This document shows, one piece after another, positions 17,630 to 26,607 of a stretch of 64,000 nucleotides of DNA. Below the pieces are notes generated by a model. That model made no database searches. It saw nothing but the letters and a program-made list of their open reading frames with translations, and had not been told where the DNA came from. The translations under genes and the position numbers were made by a program. The first letter of the stretch is position 1. Every line of letters begins with the position of its first letter. Origin of the DNA: Treponema sp. (GTDB lineage Bacteria > Spirochaetota > Spirochaetia > Treponematales > Breznakiellaceae). The DNA is taken from positions 27,504 to 91,503 of the forward strand of contig WRLF01000012.1 in the NCBI GenBank assembly GCA_009777735.1, written 5' to 3'.

Positions 17630-20446
17630 CTATAAATCACGTAAATACGATTCGATCTTGCCGGTACGGGCAAGCCCTTCTTCCAGTTTTGTTTTTTCTG
17701 CGGCAACCAGTTCCGGCGGCGCGTTTTTTACAAATTGATCGTTTGCCAGCTTTGTTTGCAGACTCCGGATATAGGCGCGGTCACGATCAAGGTCTTTTTC
17801 AAATTTACGTTTTAGCGCTGTTATGTCAACAGCTTCGGCAATAAAAACAAAAACCTCAAAACCGGAACCTGCCATTCCTATGGAACCGGGCGGCCGGCCA
17901 TTCGCTGCGTCAGCCGTAATTTCCAGTTCCCCAATTCCCGCAAGGAGTTTTACGAGCCCTTCGTTTTGCTTTAGCACCTGTTCCTGCTCACCGTCCAATC
18001 TGACCAGAACACGAAGCTTTTTATCCTGGGTAATGGTACACTCGGCGCGGAGGGTCCGTATCAAACGGACAAATTCCCGGAGGAAGGCAAAATGACGTAT
18101 TTCATCGGAGGAGTTGCGCCGCTCGTCAAACTCCGGATAGGGAGCGGTGATCAGCAGCCCTTCAGTGTTGGGCAGTTTGCTGTATATTTCCTCGGTAACA
18201 AAGGGCAATAGCGGATGTAACAACCTAAGAGATTCCGCCAGCACATCAAGCAGTACCGTAGTTGCGCGGTTTTTTTCCGCTGCATTTACCGCAGAATCCT
18301 CACCTGTTTTCATGGACAGCTTTGTAGCTTCAACATACCAGTCGCAAAAATCATTCCAGAAATATTCATAAGCGGTAAGGGCTGCGTCATTGTAGCGGTA
18401 CGATAGGAACGCATCTTTCATTGCCTGCGCCGCGTTGTTCAGCCGCGAATAGATCCATTTGTCAACCGGAAGCAAATCGGGGTTGTTCACCAATTCCCTG
18501 CCTTCCAGATTCATCAAAATATAGCGGCTGGCATTCCAGACTTTATTGGCAAATCGTGAACCCATTTTGAATGATTCCCTGTCAACAAGCACGTCTTGTC
18601 CCTGAGCGCACATAAACGCAAGGGTAAACTTCAATGCGTCTCCGCCGAATTCATCCACCAGTTCCAGCGGGTCAAGCCCATTGCCCAGGCTTTTGCTCAT
18701 TTTACGTCCCTGTTTGTCCCGTACCAGCCCATGAATGTAGATGTCCCTGAACGGTGCCTTGCCGGTAAACTCAAGCCCCGCCATTATCATCCGCGCCACC
18801 CAGAAAAAGATTATGTCGTAAGCGGTAATGAGCGCCGTAGTGGGATAAAACCGATCAAGATCGGGGACTGGGGACCGGGGACCGGGGACCGGGGATTGAG
18901 GGCTGGGAGTAGAGGACGGGGGCGTTGCGGGGGTGTCCCCCGCTGAGGGGGGTAGCGAAAAAGCCGAAGGCTTTGAAGCGAGGGGGGAGACTTCCCCCCC
19001 TTCTCTGATCCCTGATCCCTGATCCCCGATCCCCGATCCCCAACCAAGAGTGCTAAACGGCCATAGCCAGCTTGAGAACCAGGTGTCCAATACGTCGGGG
19101 TCTTGCTCAATGTTTACCGATCCGCAGTGGGAGCAGGCGGAAATGTCGCTGCGTGATACAGAGATTTTTCCGCAGTCTGCACAATCCCATGCGGGGATTC
19201 TGTGTCCCCACCAGAGCTGGCGGCTGACGCACCAATCACGGATATTTTCCAGCCAGTGCCGGTAAGTATGTTCCCATTTGCGGGGGTAAAAAATTATTTC
19301 TCCGTTCCGCCAGCAGGCTAAAGCTTTTTCCGCCAAAGGCTGCATCCTGACAAACCATTGTTTGGAAAGGAACGGCTCGATAATGGTACGGCAGCGGTAA
19401 CAATGCCCCACCGCATGGTTGATGGGTTCTTCCTTAATGTACCAGCCGCCTGCCTTGAGATCTTCAAGCACTGCGGCACGGGCTTTTTTTACCGTCAGCC
19501 CCCGGTATTTTTCGGGAACTTCGCTGTTAAGGGTGCCGTCGGGGTTGAGGATGTTGAGTACGGGAAGATCGTGCCGCTGTGCCACTTCCCAGTCGTTGGG
19601 GTCGTGGGCAGGAGTGATCTTCACCACGCCGGTTCCGAAAGCCCGGTCAACATAGGTGTCACACACTACGGGGATCTCCCGTCCGGCAAGGGGCAGCTTG
19701 ACCGATTTTCCAATAAGATTTGCATACCGTTCGTCTTCCGGGTGAACCGCCACAGCGGTGTCACCAAGTAATGTTTCGGGCCGGGTGGTGGCAAGTTCAA
19801 TAAAGCCATCCTCTTCAGTATGATAATACCGCAGGTGGTACATCCTGCCCGACATATCTTCGTGTTCAACTTCATCATCAGAAAGGGCTGTGCTGCAGGA
19901 TGTACACCAGTTTACCAGATAATTTCCCTTGTACAGCAAATCCCGCTCGTACAGGGTGACAAATACTTCCCGCACGGCATGGGCAAGTCCCTCGTCCAGC
20001 GTAAAGCGCTCGCGGTCCCAGTCAACGCTTGCTCCGATTCGGGCAAGCTGCTCGACAATAATGGCATGATGTTCGTTTTTGACTTTCCAGGTTTCATCGA
20101 GGAATTTATCCCTGCCCAGTTCGTGGCGGCTCTTTCCCTGCTCCTTCAGCTTGCGTTCCACCACATTCTGCGTGGCAATCCCCGCATGATCGGTGCCTGG
20201 CACCCACAGGGTGGGCACGCCGCGCATCCTGTGGTAACGGACAATAATATCCTGGAGGCTGTTGTTCAGCCCGTGTCCCAGGTGCAGTACGCCGGTAACA
20301 TTGGGCGGAGGTATAGTTATTACATAAGGTTTTCCGTCACATTTTGCCGATTCAGGTTTAAACGCGCCTTGTTCTTTCCAGGCGGTATAAATCCTGGTTT
20401 CAAAAGTTTTTGGGTCATACGCTTTTGCAAGTTCAATTGCCTTCAT
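17630..20446 (-). CDS. valS: Valyl-tRNA synthetase with a 59-codon low-complexity insertion
   Basis: PPPNVTGVLHLGHGLNN (HIGH-like), GRKMSKSLGNGLDP (KMSKS), FFWVARMIMAGLEFTG; start at 20446 (MKAIELAKAYDPK). Confidence 0.97.
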   Translation of the reverse strand: MKAIELAKAYDPKTFETRIYTAWKEQGAFKPESAKCDGKPYVITIPPPNVTGVLHLGHGLNNSLQDIIVRYHRMRGVPTLWVPGTDHAGIATQNVVERKLKEQGKSRHELGRDKFLDETWKVKNEHHAIIVEQLARIGASVDWDRERFTLDEGLAHAVREVFVTLYERDLLYKGNYLVNWCTSCSTALSDDEVEHEDMSGRMYHLRYYHTEEDGFIELATTRPETLLGDTAVAVHPEDERYANLIGKSVKLPLAGREIPVVCDTYVDRAFGTGVVKITPAHDPNDWEVAQRHDLPVLNILNPDGTLNSEVPEKYRGLTVKKARAAVLEDLKAGGWYIKEEPINHAVGHCYRCRTIIEPFLSKQWFVRMQPLAEKALACWRNGEIIFYPRKWEHTYRHWLENIRDWCVSRQLWWGHRIPAWDCADCGKISVSRSDISACSHCGSVNIEQDPDVLDTWFSSWLWPFSTLGWGSGIGDQGSGIREGGEVSPLASKPSAFSLPPSAGDTPATPPSSTPSPQSPVPGPRSPVPDLDRFYPTTALITAYDIIFFWVARMIMAGLEFTGKAPFRDIYIHGLVRDKQGRKMSKSLGNGLDPLELVDEFGGDALKFTLAFMCAQGQDVLVDRESFKMGSRFANKVWNASRYILMNLEGRELVNNPDLLPVDKWIYSRLNNAAQAMKDAFLSYRYNDAALTAYEYFWNDFCDWYVEATKLSMKTGEDSAVNAAEKNRATTVLLDVLAESLRLLHPLLPFVTEEIYSKLPNTEGLLITAPYPEFDERRNSSDEIRHFAFLREFVRLIRTLRAECTITQDKKLRVLVRLDGEQEQVLKQNEGLVKLLAGIGELEITADAANGRPPGSIGMAGSGFEVFVFIAEAVDITALKRKFEKDLDRDRAYIRSLQTKLANDQFVKNAPPELVAAEKTKLEEGLARTGKIESYLRDL
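18863..19039. repeat. 177-bp palindromic, heptad-repeat element inserted in frame within valS
   Basis: 7-bp direct repeats at both ends (GGGGACC x~4; GATCCCY x5) flanking three hairpins (GCGGGGG-tgt-CCCCCGC; AAAGCC-gaa-GGCTTT; GGGGGGA-gact-TCCCCCC). Confidence 0.85.
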
Positions 20447-20536
20447 GTCTAAAATATAGCTATTTTTTACAAAGGATTCAATGAACTCTAGCTCCATGCC
20501 TGTTTTTCCTGATATAATGACAATCAGGAGAAAAAC

Positions 20537-21010
20537 ATGAAAACAGCAGTAGTATTTTATTCCCTTGACGGGAACTGTGCCTTTGTTGCAAAAGAGCTTA
20601 TTGCTCTGCTTGATGCCGATTTGATCCGGCTGCATACGGCAGATGAAAAACAACGGAAAGGCCTTACTAAAGGTATTTGGGGATTCAAGCTGATGTTCTC
20701 AAAGAAAAATCCCCCGCTTAAACCGTATAGTTTCAATCCGGCGGCTTATGACATGGTTATTATCGGAGCGCCTGTTTGGGCTGCCTCTCCTGCACCGCCG
20801 GTACGAACTTTTCTTTCCGAAGCCGAAATAACCGGAAAAAAAATCGCCCTCTTTGTCACCCATGCCGGCGGTAAGGGAAAAGCCCTGGAGAAGTTCCGGG
20901 AAATGCTTGCCGGGAATACGATTATTGCCGAAGCGGACTTCAACGGCCCTGCCAAGAACAGCGAAGATGCTAAACGGCAAATTGGCGATTGGGTGAAAGG
21001 GTTTAATTAA
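20537..21010 (+). CDS. Flavodoxin-like protein
   Basis: MKTAVVFYSLDGNCAFVAKELI...YDMVIIGAPVWAASPAPPVRTFL...KKIALFVTHAGG. Confidence 0.85.
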   Translation: MKTAVVFYSLDGNCAFVAKELIALLDADLIRLHTADEKQRKGLTKGIWGFKLMFSKKNPPLKPYSFNPAAYDMVIIGAPVWAASPAPPVRTFLSEAEITGKKIALFVTHAGGKGKALEKFREMLAGNTIIAEADFNGPAKNSEDAKRQIGDWVKGFN

Positions 21011-21044
21011 AAACCGGTAATATTTCAAATATTGCAATATCTTA

Positions 21045-21073
21045 TTGACTCACATCGAAAATAGTGCTATATT
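21045..21073 (+). promoter_or_regulatory. Sigma70-like promoter at the head of the defence island
   Basis: TTGACT (21045-21050), 17-nt spacer, TATATT (21068-21073); the ATG follows at 21080. Confidence 0.6.
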
Positions 21074-21079
21074 TTGTAT

Positions 21080-21664
21080 ATGGCAGTATTTCGCTTAGGC
21101 GATATTTCTACAATTCAAACAGGTCTTATCCTGGCACGGAAAAGGTCAGGTAGTAACTGTGGGCATATTTACAAGCAGCTTACTTTAAAATCTCTGGGGG
21201 ATAATACTATCGATCCAGAAGCCGTTACGTTTTTTTATACTGAAGAACTTCTGCAAAATGAATATCTCACCAGGGCAGGAACTATCGTGATGAAACTATC
21301 CGCTCCCTTTCACCCGACAATTATTACACAAGAAACAGAAGGTTATCTCATCCCTTCCCAGATGGTAAGTATCAAACCGAAAAAGTCGGCTTTGGTGGAA
21401 TACCTGCGTTTTTATTTATCTCAAGATTTTGTTGCTGAACATTTACTGGCACATTATGTCTGCATAGCACAAAAATCCATAACGGTTGAGTTATTATCCA
21501 ATTTGGAGATCAGGCTTCCATCCCTCAAAAATCAACAACGAATGTGCGAATACTATCAAAACTATCGTCATCTCTGCCGGTTGAGGGAAAAGCTGGAAAT
21601 AGAAGAAAAAACCATGATGCAGTATGTTTTTTCGGTATTGAGTAAGGGCAAGGAGTTACCATAA
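21080..21664 (+). CDS. Solo type I S-subunit-like protein (single TRD)
   Basis: MAVFRLGDISTIQTGLILAR...AGTIVMKLSAP...GYLIPSQMVSIKPK...AQKSITVELLSNLEIRLPSLKNQQRMCEYYQNYRHLCRLREKLE resembles one HsdS half. Confidence 0.75.
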   Translation: MAVFRLGDISTIQTGLILARKRSGSNCGHIYKQLTLKSLGDNTIDPEAVTFFYTEELLQNEYLTRAGTIVMKLSAPFHPTIITQETEGYLIPSQMVSIKPKKSALVEYLRFYLSQDFVAEHLLAHYVCIAQKSITVELLSNLEIRLPSLKNQQRMCEYYQNYRHLCRLREKLEIEEKTMMQYVFSVLSKGKELP

Positions 21665-23112
21665 TGAAACATAATGATAAAGAACTATATTATAACCGCG
21701 ATACATTGTACACAGAAGTTTGGGAATATACCACACTAAAACTGTGCAGGCAATATGGGGTTTCCCTTTCGGCGCTGGAAAACGCCTGTAAAATACTGAA
21801 TGTTCCCCGCCCTTCCACCAATTATTGGATGAAAAAAGAATTGGGGAGAGCTCCGCCGCCACCTGTATTGCCTCCATTTGATAACCCGCCGCGTCTGCCC
21901 ATCCGTCTGCGAAAGATAAAGGAAGATACTAATCCATTGCCCGATAAAAAACCCCAGTCAAAGAAGCCAGAGACAAAACCCAAGCCAAACAAAAAACAAG
22001 CGAAGATAGAACAAGTCGTTTTACCAGTTGAAGCAGACAGTGAAAACGAACCCATACAAAAAACAACCAAAAGCAGGAAAACACCATTTTTCAAATGGAA
22101 AGATATCGTCCCCCAAGAGGGGGTAGAATTACCGCAGGCTTTTGAAGATGCTGTCAGGCTTATAGAAAAGGAAACCTTGCCGGAAATGGCAATAACCATA
22201 CCTCAAAGAACCGAAGATGAACATACCTTAATAAAAAACACCCGTTTTGCTCTTGAAAAAAAGATGAATAATCATAAAGTCTTCTCTTCAACGAATACAT
22301 ATGGGCGGATTCGATTTTATGGAAAAGATCTTTTTTATATTGATGTGGGAAAAAATTCTGTACAACGGGCATTGAGTATTCTTCAGGCTCTCTGTGATGC
22401 CTTTGAAAAGCGGGGCTTTGATATTGTAAGTGAATGGAATGAAAACAGCAGGGATGGCTATAATTATGTAGTAATAATGGGAGAAAAAATCGCTTTTTCA
22501 ATTACGGAAAGTTCTAAAAAAGTACAGATAGAAAAAAATGAAAAGCATACTTATTTAGACTATGAACATATTCTGACAGGAAGATTAACATTGCAAAATG
22601 TACATCCTCCATATAAAACAGGAGGTCAATACCGGTGGAACGATACAAATTATTCTACTTTGGAAGAAAAATTGAATGATTTTGTTGCAGGATGCATATT
22701 TGCTTCCGCCTGGGAGAAAGAAAATGAAGCACAGAGAAAAAAAAGAGAAGAAGAGTGGAAGCAACGGGAGGCAATAAGAAAAGAAAATGAACGGCTTGCG
22801 CGGATTGAAAAACAGCGAATAGAAAATTTTAAAAAAGCTACCGAATATTGGGAACACTATCAGAGCATGAAGGCGTTTTTGGCAATGGTTAGGAAATCCT
22901 ATAGAAAATCAGCAAATAAGAATAATGACACGGCACGATGGATACAATGGGCCAGAGAATATTTAACAAAATACAAGTCCAAGTGTGAAAATTTGGTGCG
23001 GTATGAGGTCGAAGAATATAAAGAAGAAACAAGAAGTTTCGTTCAAACATATAATATACCACAGGAAGAACCGTATAACTACTGGAAAAAACCCTGGTAT
23101 CTAAAGCGATAA
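21664..23112 (+). CDS. Uncharacterised protein with N-terminal HTH-like YxLYxEVW domain
   Basis: YYNRDTLYTEVWEYTTLKLCRQYGVSLSALENACKILNVPRPSTNYWMKKELGRAPPPPVLP; Pro/Lys linker; coiled-coil region. Overlaps the upstream stop (TAATG). Confidence 0.6.
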   Translation: MKHNDKELYYNRDTLYTEVWEYTTLKLCRQYGVSLSALENACKILNVPRPSTNYWMKKELGRAPPPPVLPPFDNPPRLPIRLRKIKEDTNPLPDKKPQSKKPETKPKPNKKQAKIEQVVLPVEADSENEPIQKTTKSRKTPFFKWKDIVPQEGVELPQAFEDAVRLIEKETLPEMAITIPQRTEDEHTLIKNTRFALEKKMNNHKVFSSTNTYGRIRFYGKDLFYIDVGKNSVQRALSILQALCDAFEKRGFDIVSEWNENSRDGYNYVVIMGEKIAFSITESSKKVQIEKNEKHTYLDYEHILTGRLTLQNVHPPYKTGGQYRWNDTNYSTLEEKLNDFVAGCIFASAWEKENEAQRKKREEEWKQREAIRKENERLARIEKQRIENFKKATEYWEHYQSMKAFLAMVRKSYRKSANKNNDTARWIQWAREYLTKYKSKCENLVRYEVEEYKEETRSFVQTYNIPQEEPYNYWKKPWYLKR

Positions 23113-23131
23113 AATTAAGATAGGAGTTATT

Positions 23132-24697
23132 ATGACCACCAGAAGAGACATTGAAAACGCCCTCATGCGGGGAGCAGATTCCCTGCGGGATACCCTGGAT
23201 GCGGCAAACTACAAAGATTATGTATTGCCCATAATGTTCTTTAAGTACCTGTGCGATTCCTATCTGGATGAACTGGAAAAATTAGCCAAGCAATACCCCG
23301 ATACCCAGCGTTTCAATCGACAGAAACGCTATCTTGCTTTTACAGTCGCTGAGGAAGCATCGTTTGCTAAACTGTTTGAACAGCGAAATAGCCAAAACCT
23401 GGGGCAGCTTATCAATACCACGCTGCGAAAAATTGAAGATGACAATCATCAGCAGTTAGCCGGAGTGCTTTCTGCGGTGGACTATAACAGCGAAACAAAT
23501 CTGGGAAATAGGAATCACCGCAATGCCATACTCCGGGACCTGCTTGAGGATTTTGTCAATCTTGATCTGCGGCCTTCGCAGATTGAGGTCAAAGAAAACC
23601 AAATCCCTGCCGACGTTATCGGCGATGCCTATGAGTACATGATCGGCGAATTTGCCGGCATGGCGGGGAAAAAGGCAGGTTCATTTTACACTCCGGCGGC
23701 TGTCTCGGAAATCATGGCCCGTATAATGGATGCTAAAACCGGCGAGCGTATTTACGATCCCACCTGCGGCTCAGGTTCCCTGCTTATCAAGGCGGCTAAA
23801 CGGCTGGATAAAACCAACATGACCATTTACGGCCAGGAAGTCAACGGTTCATCGGTGTCAATGGCAAAAATGAATATGTTTATTCACCAGATTAACGATG
23901 CCCAGATTGCCTGGGGTGATACGCTGGCTAATCCGCTCTTTCTTGATGCCGACGGCAACCTGATGCTTTTTGATGTCATCGTCGCCAATATGCCCTTTTC
24001 TAAAGACAAGTGGGCGGCGGGTTTTAACACCGGCGGAGAGTCTTCGGGCAAGGGCAGGAAAGAATTCAAAATGGAAGCATCCCTTGACAAGCATCATCGT
24101 TTTGACTGGTGCGTCCCGCCCGCAAGCAAGGGGGACTGGGCCTTCCTGCTTCACATGATCGCCAGCTGCGCCCCTCATGGCAGAATTGCCGCTGTCGCCC
24201 CGCACGGCGTTCTGTTTCGGGGCGGCGCCGAGGGGATTATCCGCAAACGCGTTATTGATGAAAACCTTCTGGATGCGGTCATCGGCCTGCCGGAAAATGT
24301 TTTTTTTGGAACCAGTATTCCCGCCTGCATTTTGATTTTCAGGAAAGACCGCAAGAATAAGGATGTGGTATTCATCGATGCCAGTAAAAAAGACAAAGAC
24401 GGAAAACTCCGCTACATAAAAGGTAAAAATCAGAATATCCTGGAAGAAAAGCATATCAATGCTATTGTCCAGGCCTGGCAAAAACGGAAAAACAGCAGCC
24501 GCTTTGTCCATGTTGCGTCTCTCAAGGAAATTATAACAAACGATTACAATCTCAATATTCCCCGCTATGTGGATACTTTTGAAGAAGAGGCAATCATTGA
24601 CATTGAGGAAGTCCGGCGGAATATCAAGCGGCTTAAAGGAGAAATCGCCAAAGCCGAGTCGAAAATGGACTGGTATTTGAAGGAATTGGGTTTGTGA
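23132..24697 (+). CDS. hsdM: Type I restriction-modification N6-adenine methyltransferase subunit
   Basis: AGSFYTPAAVSEIMARIMDAKTGERIYDPTCGSGSLLIKAAKRL; VIVANMPFS (NPPF-type motif IV variant); HHRFDWCVPPASKGDWAFLLHM. Confidence 0.96.
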   Translation: MTTRRDIENALMRGADSLRDTLDAANYKDYVLPIMFFKYLCDSYLDELEKLAKQYPDTQRFNRQKRYLAFTVAEEASFAKLFEQRNSQNLGQLINTTLRKIEDDNHQQLAGVLSAVDYNSETNLGNRNHRNAILRDLLEDFVNLDLRPSQIEVKENQIPADVIGDAYEYMIGEFAGMAGKKAGSFYTPAAVSEIMARIMDAKTGERIYDPTCGSGSLLIKAAKRLDKTNMTIYGQEVNGSSVSMAKMNMFIHQINDAQIAWGDTLANPLFLDADGNLMLFDVIVANMPFSKDKWAAGFNTGGESSGKGRKEFKMEASLDKHHRFDWCVPPASKGDWAFLLHMIASCAPHGRIAAVAPHGVLFRGGAEGIIRKRVIDENLLDAVIGLPENVFFGTSIPACILIFRKDRKNKDVVFIDASKKDKDGKLRYIKGKNQNILEEKHINAIVQAWQKRKNSSRFVHVASLKEIITNDYNLNIPRYVDTFEEEAIIDIEEVRRNIKRLKGEIAKAESKMDWYLKELGL

Positions 24698-25332
24698 ATA
24701 TTTTTATCAAGTGGATCAGAAAAAAATGGTTAGCGGTTTTGCTTAAAAAAATACATGGTGCCGAAAAAAAATGGTTTAAGCATACATTAAGCAATGCGGA
24801 ATTAAACCGGTTTATTGATGAGGCACGAAATGGGAAATCAGGAAATGCTTTAGTTGGAAAAATTTCCTGCAAGACAGTAAAGAAAATAAAATGGCTCATT
24901 GGAGCTAATATTACAAAAATTATTCTTGAAAGCTCGGCTGTTATCCATGCAGAAAAGAATGCAAGACATCAGCTCAGAAAGGATGATATTATTAAACGTA
25001 CTGAGGTAATCAATAATCCCATAAATGTGATAAAATCATCCCGAAAAAACAGAGGAAGCCCCGTTCTCTTATTTGAAGGATATATTAATGGCCCTTTAGT
25101 TTTTGTTGAGAGTGTACATGTAAAACATGGTGAATTATCTATGATTACCGCATATCGAAAAAAAGAGGCTGGGCAGGGTTCCACTGGTTTAGAAAACCCA
25201 GGAACATACGTCCGAAACGGGCTGCCTCCTACCCCAACTTTAAGTATAATTCAATCTAAAATAATGTCAACCCCTAAATTGCTGAATACATGTAATTTTG
25301 CTGTAATCTCTGCGAAAAGGATATACGCATGA
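24694..25332 (+). CDS. Small basic protein, putative PBECR-like (phage-Barnase-EndoU-ColicinE5/D-RelE) nuclease
   Basis: VGKISCKTVKKIKWLIGANITKIILESSAVIHAEKNARHQLRKDDIIKRTEVINNPINVIKSSRKNRGSPVLLFEGYINGPLVFVESVHVKHGELSMITAYRKKE resembles the PBECR layout (recalled, not searched). GTG start overlaps the hsdM stop; its stop overlaps the hsdS ATG. Confidence 0.55.
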   Translation: MNIFIKWIRKKWLAVLLKKIHGAEKKWFKHTLSNAELNRFIDEARNGKSGNALVGKISCKTVKKIKWLIGANITKIILESSAVIHAEKNARHQLRKDDIIKRTEVINNPINVIKSSRKNRGSPVLLFEGYINGPLVFVESVHVKHGELSMITAYRKKEAGQGSTGLENPGTYVRNGLPPTPTLSIIQSKIMSTPKLLNTCNFAVISAKRIYA

Positions 25333-26597
25333 AAACGGAAGTAAAAAAACGGCTTGAGGCGATAAAGCGGGGGGAAGTGCCGCAGGGGTATAAAAAGACA
25401 AAAGTTGGTATTGTGCCGGAAGAGTGGGAAGAAGGATTATTGCAAGATGTTTTACATCTCGAAACCCGTCCTGTTCCCAAGCCTGATAAACCCTATTGGC
25501 GGCTGGGACTTCTCAGCCACGCCAAGGGCACTTTTCATGAATTGGTTGAAAACCCTGAAACAGTGCAAATGGACGAACTATATCAAGTAAAAGATAAAGA
25601 CCTTGTTGTAAATATAACCTTTGCCTGGGAACACGCAATCGCGCTTGCGGGAAAAAAGGATGAAGGAATGCTGGTTTCACACCGGTTTCCTACTTTTGTT
25701 TTTAAGAAAAAAATGTCCCCGGTTTTTTTTGGGGCAATAGTCATGCAAAAATGGTTCAAAGAACTCCTGGTGAATATTTCCCCCGGAGGCGCTGGACGGA
25801 ATCGGGTCATGAGTAAACCGGCATTTTTAAAACTACCGTGTTTTATTCCTTCCTATTCCGAACAGCAAAAAATCGCAGAGATTATTGGTGTTTGCGACAA
25901 GGTTATTCAACTAAAGGAAAGTTTGCTTGCGGAAAAACGTAATTTGAAAAAATGGCTTTTGGAAAATTTGCTAAATCCGAATAGGGGTGTGAGGCTGCCG
26001 GGGTTTAAGGGGGAATGGGAGGAGAAAAATCTTTGTGTTCTCTGCAATATTAATTTATCTACCTTGAATGAAAACACAGATAAAAATTTTCAGTTTTATT
26101 ATTTAGATCTATCTTCAGTAAATGATGGAAACATTTCATTTCCAAATGCTCAAATTTCTTTTGAGAATGCGCCGGTAAGAGCCAGGAAGCTATTTAAGAA
26201 AAATGATATTTTAATGAGTACTGTAAGACCTTATCTTCACGGTTTTGCTATAGCTGATTTTGATACCGTTGAATTCGTTGCTTCAACTGGGTTTTGTATT
26301 TTATCAGCGAAAAAGGGAATATCGCCGTATTTTATTTATTATCAGCTATATTCAAATAAATTGGATATTCAATATAATAATTGTCTGGTAGGAACTAACT
26401 ACCCAGCTCTAAACAGCTCTGATATTGAACGATTAAATTTTTTCATCCCAATGGAGCTTAAAGAACAAGAAGCCATTGCAAACATCCTGTTTCAGGCAGA
26501 TGATGAGATTAATTTGCTTGACAAGGAGTTGCTGAAATGGAATATAATGAAGAAAGCCCTAATGCAGGTTTTGCTGATGGGGATTGTGAGGGTGTAA
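25329..26597 (+). CDS. hsdS: Type I restriction-modification specificity subunit (two TRDs)
   Basis: KTKVGIVPEEWEEG...; PSYSEQQKIAEIIGVCDKVIQLKESLLAEKRNLKKWLLENLL; RLPGFKGEWEEKNL; second half ends ELKEQEAIANILFQADDEINLLDKEL. Confidence 0.92.
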   Translation: MKTEVKKRLEAIKRGEVPQGYKKTKVGIVPEEWEEGLLQDVLHLETRPVPKPDKPYWRLGLLSHAKGTFHELVENPETVQMDELYQVKDKDLVVNITFAWEHAIALAGKKDEGMLVSHRFPTFVFKKKMSPVFFGAIVMQKWFKELLVNISPGGAGRNRVMSKPAFLKLPCFIPSYSEQQKIAEIIGVCDKVIQLKESLLAEKRNLKKWLLENLLNPNRGVRLPGFKGEWEEKNLCVLCNINLSTLNENTDKNFQFYYLDLSSVNDGNISFPNAQISFENAPVRARKLFKKNDILMSTVRPYLHGFAIADFDTVEFVASTGFCILSAKKGISPYFIYYQLYSNKLDIQYNNCLVGTNYPALNSSDIERLNFFIPMELKEQEAIANILFQADDEINLLDKELLKWNIMKKALMQVLLMGIVRV

Positions 26598-26607
26598 GGA
26601 GGATAAT

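Noticed and set aside
18863-19039. CRISPR-like array
   Set aside because: Repeats are 7-bp contiguous units with no spacers and lie inside a coding gene.
18596-19110. Alternative small ORFs across the valS insert (18596-18946 +, 18811-19110 -, 18855-19043 -)
   Set aside because: Open only because the heptad repeat lacks stops in several frames; valS itself explains the minus-strand coding.
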